From Dokdonella sp. (GTDB lineage Bacteria; Pseudomonadota; Gammaproteobacteria; Xanthomonadales; Rhodanobacteraceae), in assembly GCF_017744955.1 (NCBI RefSeq), contig NZ_JAGIAG010000005.1:62001-126000 (forward strand): a stretch of 64,000 bases of DNA, given 5' to 3'. Below the pieces are notes generated by a model, which worked only from the letters and a program-made list of their open reading frames with translations, did not search any database and was not told the DNA's origin. The position numbers and the translations under genes were made by a program. Of the stretch, positions 45,531-54,927 are shown one piece after another (position 1 is the first letter of the stretch; every line of letters begins with the position of its first letter).

Positions 45531-48407
45531 TCAGCGCGTCGCGGACTTGCCGGCCCGCGCCTGCGCGTCCGGATCGAGCGCCGCCAACTTCGCTTTCACG
45601 CGCTGCGTCGACACCTGCTGCGGGCCGATGCGCTGGCCGATCGCGAGCGACTGCTCCCAATGGTTCCGCGCCGCGAGCGGCTGGCCGCGCTGCTGCGCGA
45701 TGTCGCCCAGGCGCTCGTGGCAGTTGAAGCGATCGCCGTCGGCGCTGAGGCTCGGCGGCGCGCGATCGAGTTCGCGCAGCAAGGTTTCCAGGCGTTCCAC
45801 GGCGCGATCGACCCGCTCCTGCTGCAAGTCCACCTCGATCTGCGTGAAACGCGCGCTGCGCGCGGCGTCGCTGTAGCGGCCGCGCGCTTCGCCGAGCGCG
45901 GCGATCACCCGCTCCAGCTCCTGCTCGGTACCCGGATCGATGCGCCCGACGCGCAGCTTCGCCTTGATCAGGAACATCCGCTCCGACAGCATCGGCAAGC
46001 CCTGCTTCGTGCCCGCGTCGACCTTGCGCGCGTACAGGGCGATCACTTCCTGCCACGGCGCGGTCTCGCCGGGCCGCGCGGACGCCTGCACCGCCAGCGT
46101 GGCGGCCAGGTGGCCGACCGCCTTGAGCGTCGCCTGGTGCTCGGCGCCGTGCGCCTTCTCCATGATCGCCAGCACGCGCCGTGCGCTCGCCACCGCCTCG
46201 TCGGGCTTGCCGGTCTGCGCCTGGATCGAGCCGATCACGATCGCCGCCTGCGCGGTCTCCGGGTGCTCCGCGCCGAGCGCGGCGGAAAGGATCGCCTCGC
46301 CGCGCTGCGCCGATTCCAGCGCCGCGTCGAGCTGGCCGTTCCAGAACTGCGCGTCGCCGAGCACGACCCAGGCCTTGCCGGTTTCCGGATGTTCCTCGCC
46401 GAGCATGCGGCGCCGGCTCTGCAGCAGTTTGCCGGCCACCTCCACCGCGCGCGCGTGCTGGCCGAGCTGATCGAGCGTGCGCGCCAGCTCCGCCGACGCG
46501 CCGTCGGCGACGATCGGCGCGCGCGTGGAGGTCAGCGCGGCGGCGCGCTCGAAATCGCGCATCGCGTCCTCGTAGCGCGAGAACAGGCGCCGCCACTGCC
46601 CGCGCTGGATCAGCAGCGCCGCCAGCGGCGTCGGATCGCGCGCGGCCATCGCCTCGGCGCGCGTCATCGCCTGTTGCAGCAGCGCGTTGGCCTCGCCGAT
46701 GTCGGCCATGCCCCAGTGCGCGCGCGCCAGTTCCACCTCGAGCATCAGGCGCGTGAAATCGCGATCGGGAGGCGGCACCGCGTCGATGTCGGCCAGTCCG
46801 GACTCGACCGCCCCGCGCGCCTGCGCGTAGCGCGACTCGATGTTGAGCAGGTGCGCCAGTGCGGCCTGGATCGGCGCGTTCTGCTCCGGATGCCCGGCGG
46901 CGAGCGCCTGCGCCTCGTCGATCAGCGCGAGCGCATGGCGGTAGTCGCCGAGCACGGTGTAGCTCCGCGCCAGCGCCATCAGCACCAGCCCGTCGACGGC
47001 GGCGAGCGGCGTGCCCTCGACGGCGTCGCTGCGGCGCAGGTTGGCCTCGGCGTCGCGCAACATCGCCGCCGACATCAGCGGCGACTGGCCGAGGCCGCCG
47101 GTGGTGAGCACGTCGAAGGAGTTCTCGAACAGCCGGCGCATCGCGTGCGCCGCCTGCGCGTTGTGCGTGGCGGCCTCGCGCAGCTTCAGCCCCGCACCGA
47201 GGCCGATCGCGGCGCAGGCGAGCCCGAACGCCGTGACCACGGCCACGCTGCGATGGCGGCGCAGGAACAGGCGCAGGCGATAGCCGCGTTCGCCGCGGCG
47301 CGCCGACACCGGCTTGAACTGCAACCAGGCACGCAAGTCCGCCTGCACCTGCTCGACCGAAGTTGGCCGCGCGGCGGGATCGGCCGCGACGCAGGCGCCG
47401 GCGATCTGGTCCAGGTCGCCGGCGAGCACCTGCGACAACGCCGCGGCGCTGCCCAGTCCGCGCGCCTGCGCGATCTGCGCCGAGCCTTGCAGCGCGAGCC
47501 GGCTCGGCGGCGGCGGCGCCGGCGTATCGGCGTCGATCGGCGTGCCGTGCAACGGCCAGGCGCCGCACAGCAGCTCGTACAGCATGACGCCGAGCGAATA
47601 GAGATCGGTCTTGACGCTGTATCCGTTCGCCGACACTTCCGGCGCGGTGTAGCCGAGCGTCATCGCGACACGACGCCGCTCTCCGCCGCGGCCGCGCGCG
47701 GCCAGCGAGGACAAGCCGAAGTCGAGCAGCACCGGCCGGCCGGACGCGTCGACCAGCACGTTGGACGGCTTGATGTCCGAATGCAGCGTGCCCTTGGCGT
47801 GCGCGTAGGCCAAGCCGTCGCAGAGACGGATGAACAGCTCCACGCGCGCGCGGACGTCCAGCCGGCGGTCGTCGCACCAGCGGTCGATCGGTTCGCCCTG
47901 CACCAGTTGCATGGCGAACCAGGGATAGCCGTCCGCGTCGATGCCGCCGTCGAGCAGCGTGGCGATGTTGGGATGCTCCAGCATCGCCAGCATGCCGCGC
48001 TCGTTGCGCACCGCCTCGGCCAGCACCGGCGAATCCACCTCGGTGCCGACGCACTTCAGCGCGACGACCTGCGCGTACTGGCCGTCGGCGCGGCTGGCGC
48101 GATAGACCTTGCCCATGCCGCCGGCGCCGATGACGCCCTCGATGCGCCAGGCGCCGAGCGTCGATCCGATCCGCGCGTCGACCGCGGCGACGCCCCGCCG
48201 CGCGCTCTTCTCGTAGGCGGAAAGAATCTTCTGCGGCGATTGCAGCAAGGGACCTTGCAAGGCGTCCGCCGCGAACAGGGCCGCCACCGCCTCGTGCAGA
48301 TCCGGATCGGATGCGCGCAAGGCCGCGAGCGCCTTCGCCCGCTCGTCCGCCGCGAGATCGGCGTACGCATCGAACCATTGCAGCGCACGCGCTTGCCGTG
48401 ACGACAC
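45531..48407 (-). CDS. Membrane Ser/Thr protein kinase with TPR region
   Basis: The 958-residue protein starts at a GTG (48407) with GGGAG upstream. An N-terminal helical segment (about 1-75) precedes the kinase domain (about 85-360). The glycine loop is GAGGMGKVY (95-102), the catalytic Lys is Lys118 (VALKCV), the catalytic loop is HSDIKPSNVL (Asp211, with HSD in place of HRD) and DFG is at 229-231. One membrane span lies near 388-407. The remaining 550 residues form TPR-like repeats, presumably periplasmic. It is convergent with the ECF sigma gene 9 bases away, suggesting a sigma-kinase signalling pair. The ligand and substrate are unknown. Confidence 0.9.
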   Translation of the reverse strand: MSSRQARALQWFDAYADLAADERAKALAALRASDPDLHEAVAALFAADALQGPLLQSPQKILSAYEKSARRGVAAVDARIGSTLGAWRIEGVIGAGGMGKVYRASRADGQYAQVVALKCVGTEVDSPVLAEAVRNERGMLAMLEHPNIATLLDGGIDADGYPWFAMQLVQGEPIDRWCDDRRLDVRARVELFIRLCDGLAYAHAKGTLHSDIKPSNVLVDASGRPVLLDFGLSSLAARGRGGERRRVAMTLGYTAPEVSANGYSVKTDLYSLGVMLYELLCGAWPLHGTPIDADTPAPPPPSRLALQGSAQIAQARGLGSAAALSQVLAGDLDQIAGACVAADPAARPTSVEQVQADLRAWLQFKPVSARRGERGYRLRLFLRRHRSVAVVTAFGLACAAIGLGAGLKLREAATHNAQAAHAMRRLFENSFDVLTTGGLGQSPLMSAAMLRDAEANLRRSDAVEGTPLAAVDGLVLMALARSYTVLGDYRHALALIDEAQALAAGHPEQNAPIQAALAHLLNIESRYAQARGAVESGLADIDAVPPPDRDFTRLMLEVELARAHWGMADIGEANALLQQAMTRAEAMAARDPTPLAALLIQRGQWRRLFSRYEDAMRDFERAAALTSTRAPIVADGASAELARTLDQLGQHARAVEVAGKLLQSRRRMLGEEHPETGKAWVVLGDAQFWNGQLDAALESAQRGEAILSAALGAEHPETAQAAIVIGSIQAQTGKPDEAVASARRVLAIMEKAHGAEHQATLKAVGHLAATLAVQASARPGETAPWQEVIALYARKVDAGTKQGLPMLSERMFLIKAKLRVGRIDPGTEQELERVIAALGEARGRYSDAARSARFTQIEVDLQQERVDRAVERLETLLRELDRAPPSLSADGDRFNCHERLGDIAQQRGQPLAARNHWEQSLAIGQRIGPQQVSTQRVKAKLAALDPDAQARAGKSATR

Positions 48408-48494
48408 GTTCTCCCGCCTCCTGTTCGCCTGCCGCGCGGCGCTGGAGCCGCGACGCGCGCGATTGTCGCGCGCAGCGGACCTGCGCGGTCACTC

Positions 48495-48509
48495 TGGGGT
48501 TCACCCTAG
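48495..48509. promoter_or_regulatory. TGGGG-N3-ACCCTAG box upstream of the lipase-like gene
   Basis: The 15-base block matches another at 63867-63881 at 12 of 15 positions, with only the three central bases different. It lies about 85 bases before the lipase-like ATG. GGG...CCC is partly palindromic. CTAG is rare in GC-rich genomes, which makes chance sharing less likely. It may be an operator for a common regulator. Confidence 0.4.
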
Positions 48510-48593
48510 ATCACATCCGCCGATCCTGCTCGCTAGCATCGCACCCGGCAGCACTCGACAAATCCACCTTCATCCTTTCAAAGGAACCTCAAG

Positions 48594-49502
48594 ATGGGTA
48601 TCGAGCAAGTTGGCCAACGCATCAACGACGGCATCCGCGACTTCGCGGACAAGGTTCTCGGCGGCGGCAGCCAGGGCACGGGCGCGACACGCCCTGCCGA
48701 CGGCGGATGGGACGCTTCCGTCGGCGGCAAGGACGCCAAGCCCGGCTTCGACCGCAGCATGGCGAAGCTGGCCGAAGCGGCCTACAATCCCTCGCAGACG
48801 CACGTCGACGGCTGGCGTCGCATGGGTGACGGCGAGCTGCACGCGGCCGGCGTCGATCCGAGCGTCCAGTATCGCGACGGCATGCTCGCCGGCGTCTACA
48901 CCGACGGCAACGGCCACTATGCCGTCGCCTACGCCGGCAACACCGGCGAGGACGTTCCCAGCGTGATCGCGCAGAGCGCCGGCCTGGACACCAAGCAGAT
49001 GCACAACGCGGTCGATCTCGCCAATCAGGTCGAGAACGCGTTCGGCGGCGACAATGTGGTCTTCACCGGGCACTCGATGGGCGGCTCGCTCGCCGGCGCC
49101 GCGGCCGCCGCCACCGGCAGCACCTCGGTCGTGTTCAATTCGCAGGGCGTGCACGACAACACGCTCAGCCGCCTCGGACTGGACCCGAACGCCACGCGCA
49201 CCGTGATGGCCGAGCGCAGCCGCGCCTACGGCGTGGACGGCGATTGGGCGACGCATCTGCAGAACGACATTCCGTTCACCAACGCCCTGCCGAACGCGCT
49301 CGGCTCGGACCTGCGCATCGGCAACCCGGAAGGCATCTCCAACCTGGTCAACGCGCACAACATGGGACCGATCGTCGCGGCGTTCGACCAGGGCCAGCCG
49401 ATCCGCCACGGATCGGAACAGCCGAAGATCTTCGAGCAGCCGCTGCAGAACCTGTACAACACGTTCACCGGGTTCCTGCGCTTCCTGCCGATCACGATCT
49501 GA
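48594..49502 (+). CDS. Lipase-like alpha/beta hydrolase without signal peptide
   Basis: The 302-residue protein carries the nucleophile elbow GHSMGGSLAGAAAA (Ser161) preceded by the strand DNVVFTG. An upstream oxyanion-type strand is AVAYAGNTG. This is the layout of class 3 lipases and related phospholipases. The N-terminus is a short amphipathic helix (IEQVGQRINDGIRDFADKVL) and a Gly-rich linker, not a signal peptide. AAAGGAA precedes the ATG. A self-contained unit is suggested by the shared box upstream and a strong terminator downstream. An effector role is possible but not shown. Confidence 0.8.
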   Translation: MGIEQVGQRINDGIRDFADKVLGGGSQGTGATRPADGGWDASVGGKDAKPGFDRSMAKLAEAAYNPSQTHVDGWRRMGDGELHAAGVDPSVQYRDGMLAGVYTDGNGHYAVAYAGNTGEDVPSVIAQSAGLDTKQMHNAVDLANQVENAFGGDNVVFTGHSMGGSLAGAAAAATGSTSVVFNSQGVHDNTLSRLGLDPNATRTVMAERSRAYGVDGDWATHLQNDIPFTNALPNALGSDLRIGNPEGISNLVNAHNMGPIVAAFDQGQPIRHGSEQPKIFEQPLQNLYNTFTGFLRFLPITI

Positions 49503-49518
49503 GATCGCGCGACACCGG

Positions 49519-49553
49519 CAACGCGAAGCGCCCTGGCGGCGCTTCGCGTTGTT
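49519..49553 (+). terminator. Hairpin terminator after the lipase-like gene
   Basis: A perfect 14-bp stem (49519-49532 with 49538-49551) and 5-base loop begin 16 bases past the stop. Only TT follows, so the U-tract is weak. It could also serve the convergent delta-60 gene. Confidence 0.6.
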
Positions 49554-49632
49554 CGCGGACGGGTGCGTGTCCTAGGCGCCTGCGTCGCTACGCCGCGAGC
49601 GCGGCATCGCCACGCGGCATCGCCGCCGTCGG

Positions 49633-51204
49633 CTACTGCGCGTCGAATCCGGCGCCGGTGCCGCCGAAGACGATCTGCGACGTCAAGCGCGCCACGCCCA
49701 TGTCGCCGTAGGTTTCCCCGATCAACTGGCTGTGGCCGGCCAGCACGAGATAACCGCGCGGATCGTAGGCCACCGCCGCGGCGCCGTCGTTGCCGTGCTG
49801 AGTCGGGCCGACATAGCCGTAGAGCGTGTCCGCGAACGTCGCATCATCCGTGCCGGTAGGCAGAAGGCGGCTGACGTACGGATACGCGAACGACGAGCCG
49901 ACCGGGTCGGACATCGTGCCGGCAGCGACGATCTTGCCGTCGGGCTGCACCAGAACCGCGTTGAAGTAGATCGCCGCTGCGTTGCTGCCGAACAGCGTCC
50001 AGCCCGTTCCCTGGTCTCCGAAACCCGTGTCGAGCGCACCATCGGTGGCGCGCAGGCGTGCGACGTAGCCGCTGTCGTATGCACTTACATAGGGGCGCGT
50101 GATACCGGCCAGCACGACGTTCTGTCGCGAGTCGAGCGCGACTGCCCACGCCCTCGTGTTCAACTCGGGTGGGCCGACTCCGAACCAGACTCGGCCGTTG
50201 CTGCCGAAGGTCGCGTCCGGCGTGCCGTCGGCGTTCACACGCGCCACCGCGGCCGTGTTCACCGGTCCGAGCGCGACATTCGCGGCACCCGCGGCGACGA
50301 TCTTGCCGTCGGGTTGCACGGCTACCTTGTACGCGCGGTCGCTATTGCCGCCGCCCAAATCGAACGCGAACAGACGCACGCCGGGCATGCCGCCCGCGCC
50401 GCTTGCGTTGAACGTCGTGTCCAGGCTCAAGTCCGGGTTCAATCGCGCCACCGCCATATCCCAGTTGCCCGGATCCGATGCGCTGTTCGCGGTACCGGCG
50501 ACGACGATCTTGCCGCCGGGCGCGAACGCCACGCCGTAGGTCACGAAACCCGGCGACGTCGGATTCGCCGACAGATTCAGCCAGCGCACCGGTTCTCCGT
50601 TCGGCGCACGCTCGAGTTCGCCCGAAGCGCTCAGACGCGCGATCCAGGCACCCAAGTGTGCGGGATCGTAACTAGTGCCCACGACGACGAAGCGTCCGTC
50701 CGGTTGGCGGATGAAATCGTTGGATGTCGCAGCGGGAAATCCGGCGAAATCGCTGAACAGGAAGGCGCCGCTCCCGTTCGGGCCGAAACTGTGGTCGATC
50801 GTGCCGTCCGGCAGCACGCGCGCCATGCACACGCGCGAATCGGAGGTTGCGTCTCCGATCAAGCAAGTGCCGCTCAGGACGATCTTGCCGTCCGGCTGCA
50901 CGACGACACCGTACGCACTGGCGTTCACTCCCGAATAGAACAAGATCCGCAGCAATCCATTGCCGTTGAAGCTGGGGTCGGGATAGCCGTCGGAGTCGGC
51001 GGCCTGCGCCGGGGCGGCGACCGACAAAGCCATTCCCGCCGCGAGCGCGAAGCGGGCGCACGCGACGATCGGCCATTTCCCGCCGCGCGTGCGACATCGA
51101 ACATCGCCCTGCGGTGAACGCCGTGCGCGTCGCGCTGCGCCTGCGTCGGCCGTACCGAAACCGACGACCCGCACGAATGCGTCCACCACGCCAATCCATC
51201 GCAT
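49633..51204 (-). CDS. Exported delta-60 repeat protein 1
   Basis: The 523-residue protein has about eight delta-60 repeats, each with VQPDGKIVxAG, then ARxxxDGxxDxxFGxxG (for example VQPDGKIVLSG, ARVNADGTPDATFGSNGR). Such repeats form beta-propeller-like exported proteins of unknown function. The N-terminus is long, with the Sec-type segment FALAAGMALSVAAPAQA ending near residue 68; an Arg-rich stretch precedes it. ATG 51204 has GAGGAGAAGG upstream. The C-terminus QIVFGGTGAGFDAQ is a degenerate form of the IFxxGFD tail. It is divergent from the next delta-60 gene. Confidence 0.83.
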   Translation of the reverse strand: MRWIGVVDAFVRVVGFGTADAGAARRARRSPQGDVRCRTRGGKWPIVACARFALAAGMALSVAAPAQAADSDGYPDPSFNGNGLLRILFYSGVNASAYGVVVQPDGKIVLSGTCLIGDATSDSRVCMARVLPDGTIDHSFGPNGSGAFLFSDFAGFPAATSNDFIRQPDGRFVVVGTSYDPAHLGAWIARLSASGELERAPNGEPVRWLNLSANPTSPGFVTYGVAFAPGGKIVVAGTANSASDPGNWDMAVARLNPDLSLDTTFNASGAGGMPGVRLFAFDLGGGNSDRAYKVAVQPDGKIVAAGAANVALGPVNTAAVARVNADGTPDATFGSNGRVWFGVGPPELNTRAWAVALDSRQNVVLAGITRPYVSAYDSGYVARLRATDGALDTGFGDQGTGWTLFGSNAAAIYFNAVLVQPDGKIVAAGTMSDPVGSSFAYPYVSRLLPTGTDDATFADTLYGYVGPTQHGNDGAAAVAYDPRGYLVLAGHSQLIGETYGDMGVARLTSQIVFGGTGAGFDAQ

Positions 51205-51574
51205 GACCTTCTCTCCTCTGCTCGCCGAACGCGGAGTCGTCCAAAACCGCGGAAATCTCCGGAAACACCCCGTTCCCGCGTGAGCCGGAACAAAGCCGAG
51301 GGACGGCTTCGACGTTCCCTTACGCCGTCCGGCGGCCAACCCCGCCATCGAATGTTCCGTCAGCCGCTCGAGCCACCTCGTCGACATCGCTCCCGCGAAC
51401 GCGAGCGCCCGTTGCAGATTCCGGGCGCCCGCGAACCCGTCGTGGCGGGATCGCGCTTCGCACGGCGTAGTCGGAACACGAACGCCCGTTCCGATGCGGC
51501 GTTTACCGCAAGGTGGACCACCGATCGTCCACCGCGCGGCTGTCGCCCATCGAACCGATGACGGGGAGAACACC
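51205..51574. other. Divergent intergenic region between two delta-60 genes
   Basis: These 370 bases must hold two divergent promoters. Several GGAAC/GTTCC half-sites occur, including CGGAAC-N10-GTTCCG (about 51475-51496). I could not identify a clear -35/-10 pair, and no short coding frame is supported. Confidence 0.35.
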
Positions 51575-53095
51575 ATGCGTTTCACGATCCGCCGCGCCGC
51601 GCTGACCGGCGCGCTCGGGCTGATCTCGAGCCAAGCCGCGCAGGCTCAGGACGGCACGTTCGATCCGGCCTGGCCGGTCGAAGGCCGCAACATGTACACC
51701 TCCGACGCCAGCGCCATCGATGAGGGAACTTCCGTCGCCGTGAGGTCCGATGGGACGGTCGTCCTCGGCGGCAACTGCCAGCGCAACGACCCTGACCTGG
51801 ACGCCGGAATCTGCCTCCGATGGCTGCATCCGAACGGCGTCCCGCTCGGCAACGGGTTCGGCGGCTATCGGAAAACCGTGCTCGCCGACTACCAGGACCA
51901 TTTTCCCGGCAATCCGCAGATCGCCGTCCACGGCCTCGCCGTGCAGCGCGACGACCGCCTCGTGCTCGCCAGCGCCGAGTTCAACGGCGGACTCATCGAA
52001 AGCCGCGTGGTGCGCCTGAAACGGGCCGGCGAGTTCGAGGCGCTGGCCGACGGCGCGTACTACCGCCGCGTGCTGTTCCAACCCGGAATCGATCCCGCCG
52101 TCATGAGCGATCTGGTCGGCGAGGTGGTGATCGCACCGGACGGCAAGATCGTCGTGGCCGGCTCCACCAGTTGCCGCAGCACGACGGCCTGCATGAGCAC
52201 CGACAGCGACATCGGCGTCGCCAGATTCAATGCGGACATGACGCCCGATACCGGTTTCGGCAGCGACGGCGCGCAAACCATCTACGTCGACTTGGGCGGT
52301 GCCAACTACGACACGGCCCGCGCCGTGGCCGTGCAAAGGGACGGCAAGATCGTCGTGGCCGGCACCGCGCGCACCGCCGTCATGGATCCTGCCACCAGCT
52401 CCGGCGTGCTCGCACGCTTGAACCCGGACGGCGGCCTGGACGCCAGTTTCGGCGACGGCGGCAAGGTCGTCATCTCACCGGGGCTGCAGATCCGCGGCAA
52501 CGCAGCCGTCCCCCCATGGGTTTCGCGCGGAGACATCAAGACCATCAGCGAGGTCTATGCCGTCGCGATCGACCGTCGCGGCCGCATCCTCGTCACCGGA
52601 ACCGTCTTCTCGACTTGGGGTTTCTCCTACCAGTTCGTCGCGCGCTTCACTTCCGCGGGCATGCTCGACAACAGCTTCAGCAATGACAACGGCGAGAACG
52701 GCATCTTGTTCGTCGATTTGGGAGAACTTCCCGCAAATCCGCAAACATCGACGGGCCTCGGCCTCATCCTGCAGGGTGACGAGAAGATCCTCGTGTACGG
52801 TTCGACGCTGACCAGCCACGCGACGCCGAACACGTCCGTCTGGACGATGAGCCGTCTGCTGCCGAGCGGCAATTCCGACCCGAGCTTCAGCACCGGCGCC
52901 TACGGCGGCTACAGCCCGCCGCAAGGACCGTCCATGACGACGCTCAACGATGCGCGCGGTGCCATCATCGCCCATGGCGGCCTGATCCTCGTCGGCCGCG
53001 CCTACGACAAAGGCGCCAGCGACGCCAGCTACTTCGGCGTCGCCAAGCTGCGGCTCGACGCGATCTTCAAGGACGGCTTCGACTCTCCGCAGTGA
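51575..53095 (+). CDS. Exported delta-60 repeat protein 2
   Basis: The 506-residue protein has a signal peptide (MRFTIRRAALTGALGLISSQ, cleavage near AQA-Q). Delta-60 repeats follow: VRSDGTVVLGG, IAPDGKIVVAGS, VQRDGKIVVAG, ARLNPDGGLDASFGDGGK, LQGDEKILVYG. The C-terminus DAIFKDGFDSPQ carries the shared tail. GGGGAG precedes the ATG. The protein is a paralogue of its neighbours; no catalytic motif is seen. About 190 bases containing a large hairpin separate it from the next paralogue on the same strand. Confidence 0.85.
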   Translation: MRFTIRRAALTGALGLISSQAAQAQDGTFDPAWPVEGRNMYTSDASAIDEGTSVAVRSDGTVVLGGNCQRNDPDLDAGICLRWLHPNGVPLGNGFGGYRKTVLADYQDHFPGNPQIAVHGLAVQRDDRLVLASAEFNGGLIESRVVRLKRAGEFEALADGAYYRRVLFQPGIDPAVMSDLVGEVVIAPDGKIVVAGSTSCRSTTACMSTDSDIGVARFNADMTPDTGFGSDGAQTIYVDLGGANYDTARAVAVQRDGKIVVAGTARTAVMDPATSSGVLARLNPDGGLDASFGDGGKVVISPGLQIRGNAAVPPWVSRGDIKTISEVYAVAIDRRGRILVTGTVFSTWGFSYQFVARFTSAGMLDNSFSNDNGENGILFVDLGELPANPQTSTGLGLILQGDEKILVYGSTLTSHATPNTSVWTMSRLLPSGNSDPSFSTGAYGGYSPPQGPSMTTLNDARGAIIAHGGLILVGRAYDKGASDASYFGVAKLRLDAIFKDGFDSPQ

Positions 53096-53229
53096 GAGAA
53101 CACGGTGCTACGTACGACGCGACGACCGCCGCGTGCCGTCCGTTTGCCGAAGCGGTCGGCAGTCGCGCCTGCCCGCGCTCCTGCAGAAGCGGTGCGATTG
53201 GCGGATTTGCGCATCGCACGGCGTAGCAC

Positions 53230-53269
53230 GAGGACGAGACCGGCGCGACTCCGCGTCGGCCTCGTCCTC
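53230..53269 (+). repeat. Large hairpin before delta-60 gene 3
   Basis: An 18-base arm (53230-53247, starting GAGGACGAG) pairs with 53252-53269 (ending CTCGTCCTC), one mismatch and one G-U pair, around an ACTC tetraloop. It ends 17 bases before the ATG at 53287, just ahead of the GAGAGAA ribosome-binding site. It may terminate the previous gene or control translation of the next. Confidence 0.6.
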
Positions 53270-53286
53270 ACCGCTGAGAGAACCGC

Positions 53287-54762
53287 ATGAACACCACGAT
53301 CCGCCGCACCGCCTTCGGCGCTCTGCTCGCGTTGGCGCTCGATGCCGTCGCGCACGCCCAGACCTCGCCGCCGCAGAACGGCGATCCCGATACTTTCTGG
53401 GGCAACGGCGGCTTCGTGACGCCGGCAATGGGCGCGGGCGACTGGGACACGCTCAGCAGACTCGCCGTGCAGCCGGGCGGCAAGCTCGTGCTGGCCGGCG
53501 CCTGCTACACCGCGAACCTCGAGAAAGGGCTGTGCGCCACGCGCCTGCTGCCGGATGGCAGCTTCGACGTGAATTTCGGCGAAGTCGGCAACGGCCGCGA
53601 ACTGTTCGCCGGCGACCCGCGCTTCCCGGGCGACAGCGACCTCGGCTACAACGGTCTCGCCCTACAAGCGGACAACCGCCTGGTGATGGCGACCTTCGGT
53701 CATCTCGGCAGCGACAGCAGCGCGGTGAGCTACGAAGGACGCCTGATCCGCCTGTCCGCCGACGGCGTGCCGCAGGCGTTGGCCGGCGGCGCCATCTACG
53801 CGCCGGTGGTGTTCGCCGACAACGTGCCTGCCGCCAGCGCGAACAACGCGCCGCAGGCGGTCGCGATCGCGCCGGACGGCAAGATCGTCGTCGCCGGCAA
53901 CGCCTCGCGCGCCGGCCAGCCGTACATCAACACCGACTGGGGCATCGCGCGGTTCAACGCCGACCTCGGCGTCGACACGAGCTTCAACGCCAGCGGCCGC
54001 AAGCTGGTTTCGTTCGACCTCGGCGGCAACTTCTCCGACCAGGCGATGGCCGTCGCCGTGCAGGCCGACCGCAAGATCGTCGTCGCCGGCCACGTGACGA
54101 TCGACGGCGGTGCACGCAAGGCCGCGCTGATCCGGCTGAATGCCGACGGCAGCCTCGACAGCGGCTTCGGCAGCGGCGGGCGCGTGTTCCTCGGCGCGGC
54201 CACGGACGCCTGGTCGGTCTACGCGCTGGCGATCGACTCGCAGGGGCGCATCGTCTTTGCCGGCTCGATCTCGCGGTCGGCGGTCGCCGCGCAGCCGGCG
54301 GACTTCTTCGTCGCCCGCCTCGGCGCGAACGGGCAGGCCGACGCCGGCTTCGGCACGGCGTCCACGGATGGCCCCGGCGTCGTCGTCGTGCATTTCGGCC
54401 TGAGCTCCCCGGCGCGGGATGGGGCGGGCGGGCTGGCGCTGCGCGGCGACGATGTCTTCGCGATCGGATCGGCGACCAGCTTCTACAACCCGATCGGCGG
54501 CTACGGCGACTACCGGTTCGCGCTGGCCCACCTGCGCACGGACGGCAGCCTCGCGGCCGATTTCAGCGGCCGCGGCACGGCTTTCGGTACGTTCTCGCCG
54601 GGCGGCGCTGCCAACGGCTGCTGCATCGCGATCGTGGGCGGTTTCCTGTTCGTCGCCGGCCAGGACAATCCCAGCGACAGCTTTTTCCCGAGGTTCGCCG
54701 TCGGCAAGCTGGGCTATGACCGCATCTTCGCGAATGGCTTCGACGCGGAGGCGAGCCGGTGA
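53287..54762 (+). CDS. Exported delta-60 repeat protein 3
   Basis: The 491-residue protein has a signal peptide (MNTTIRRTAFGALLALALDA, cleavage near AHA-Q). Delta-60 units follow: VQPGGKLVLAGA, IAPDGKIVVAGN, VQADRKIVVAG, IRLNADGSLDSGFGSGGR, IDSQGRIVFAGS. The end is DRIFANGFDAEASR. GAGAGAA lies upstream of the ATG. It is followed by the beta-helix gene on the same strand, with one copy of a 36-bp repeat in between. Confidence 0.85.
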   Translation: MNTTIRRTAFGALLALALDAVAHAQTSPPQNGDPDTFWGNGGFVTPAMGAGDWDTLSRLAVQPGGKLVLAGACYTANLEKGLCATRLLPDGSFDVNFGEVGNGRELFAGDPRFPGDSDLGYNGLALQADNRLVMATFGHLGSDSSAVSYEGRLIRLSADGVPQALAGGAIYAPVVFADNVPAASANNAPQAVAIAPDGKIVVAGNASRAGQPYINTDWGIARFNADLGVDTSFNASGRKLVSFDLGGNFSDQAMAVAVQADRKIVVAGHVTIDGGARKAALIRLNADGSLDSGFGSGGRVFLGAATDAWSVYALAIDSQGRIVFAGSISRSAVAAQPADFFVARLGANGQADAGFGTASTDGPGVVVVHFGLSSPARDGAGGLALRGDDVFAIGSATSFYNPIGGYGDYRFALAHLRTDGSLAADFSGRGTAFGTFSPGGAANGCCIAIVGGFLFVAGQDNPSDSFFPRFAVGKLGYDRIFANGFDAEASR

Positions 54763-54823
54763 GTCGCGAATCGGCGTCGATCGCCATATCGCGCGCGATC
54801 GCTGCAGAGGTTCCACGCAGCGC

Positions 54824-54859
54824 AGCGCCGCGACGGCGACGAACGCTGCGCTTCGATCG
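54824..54859 (+). repeat. 36-bp inverted repeat, copy 1
   Basis: This block matches the reverse complement of 56692-56727 at 33 of 36 positions. It contains the small hairpin CGCCG-CGA-CGGCG. It lies 62 bases past the stop of delta-60 gene 3, and the two copies flank the beta-helix gene. Confidence 0.7.
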
Positions 54860-54927
54860 TCCCCGCCTGCGCGGCGCGCGGGCCGACGGGATGCGTGCCC
54901 CATCCATTTTCATGCAGGAAACCCAGC

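Noticed and set aside
45660..48401. A 913-codon plus-strand frame opposite the Ser/Thr kinase gene
   Set aside because: It is an antisense shadow caused by GC-rich third positions; the kinase motifs are on the minus strand.
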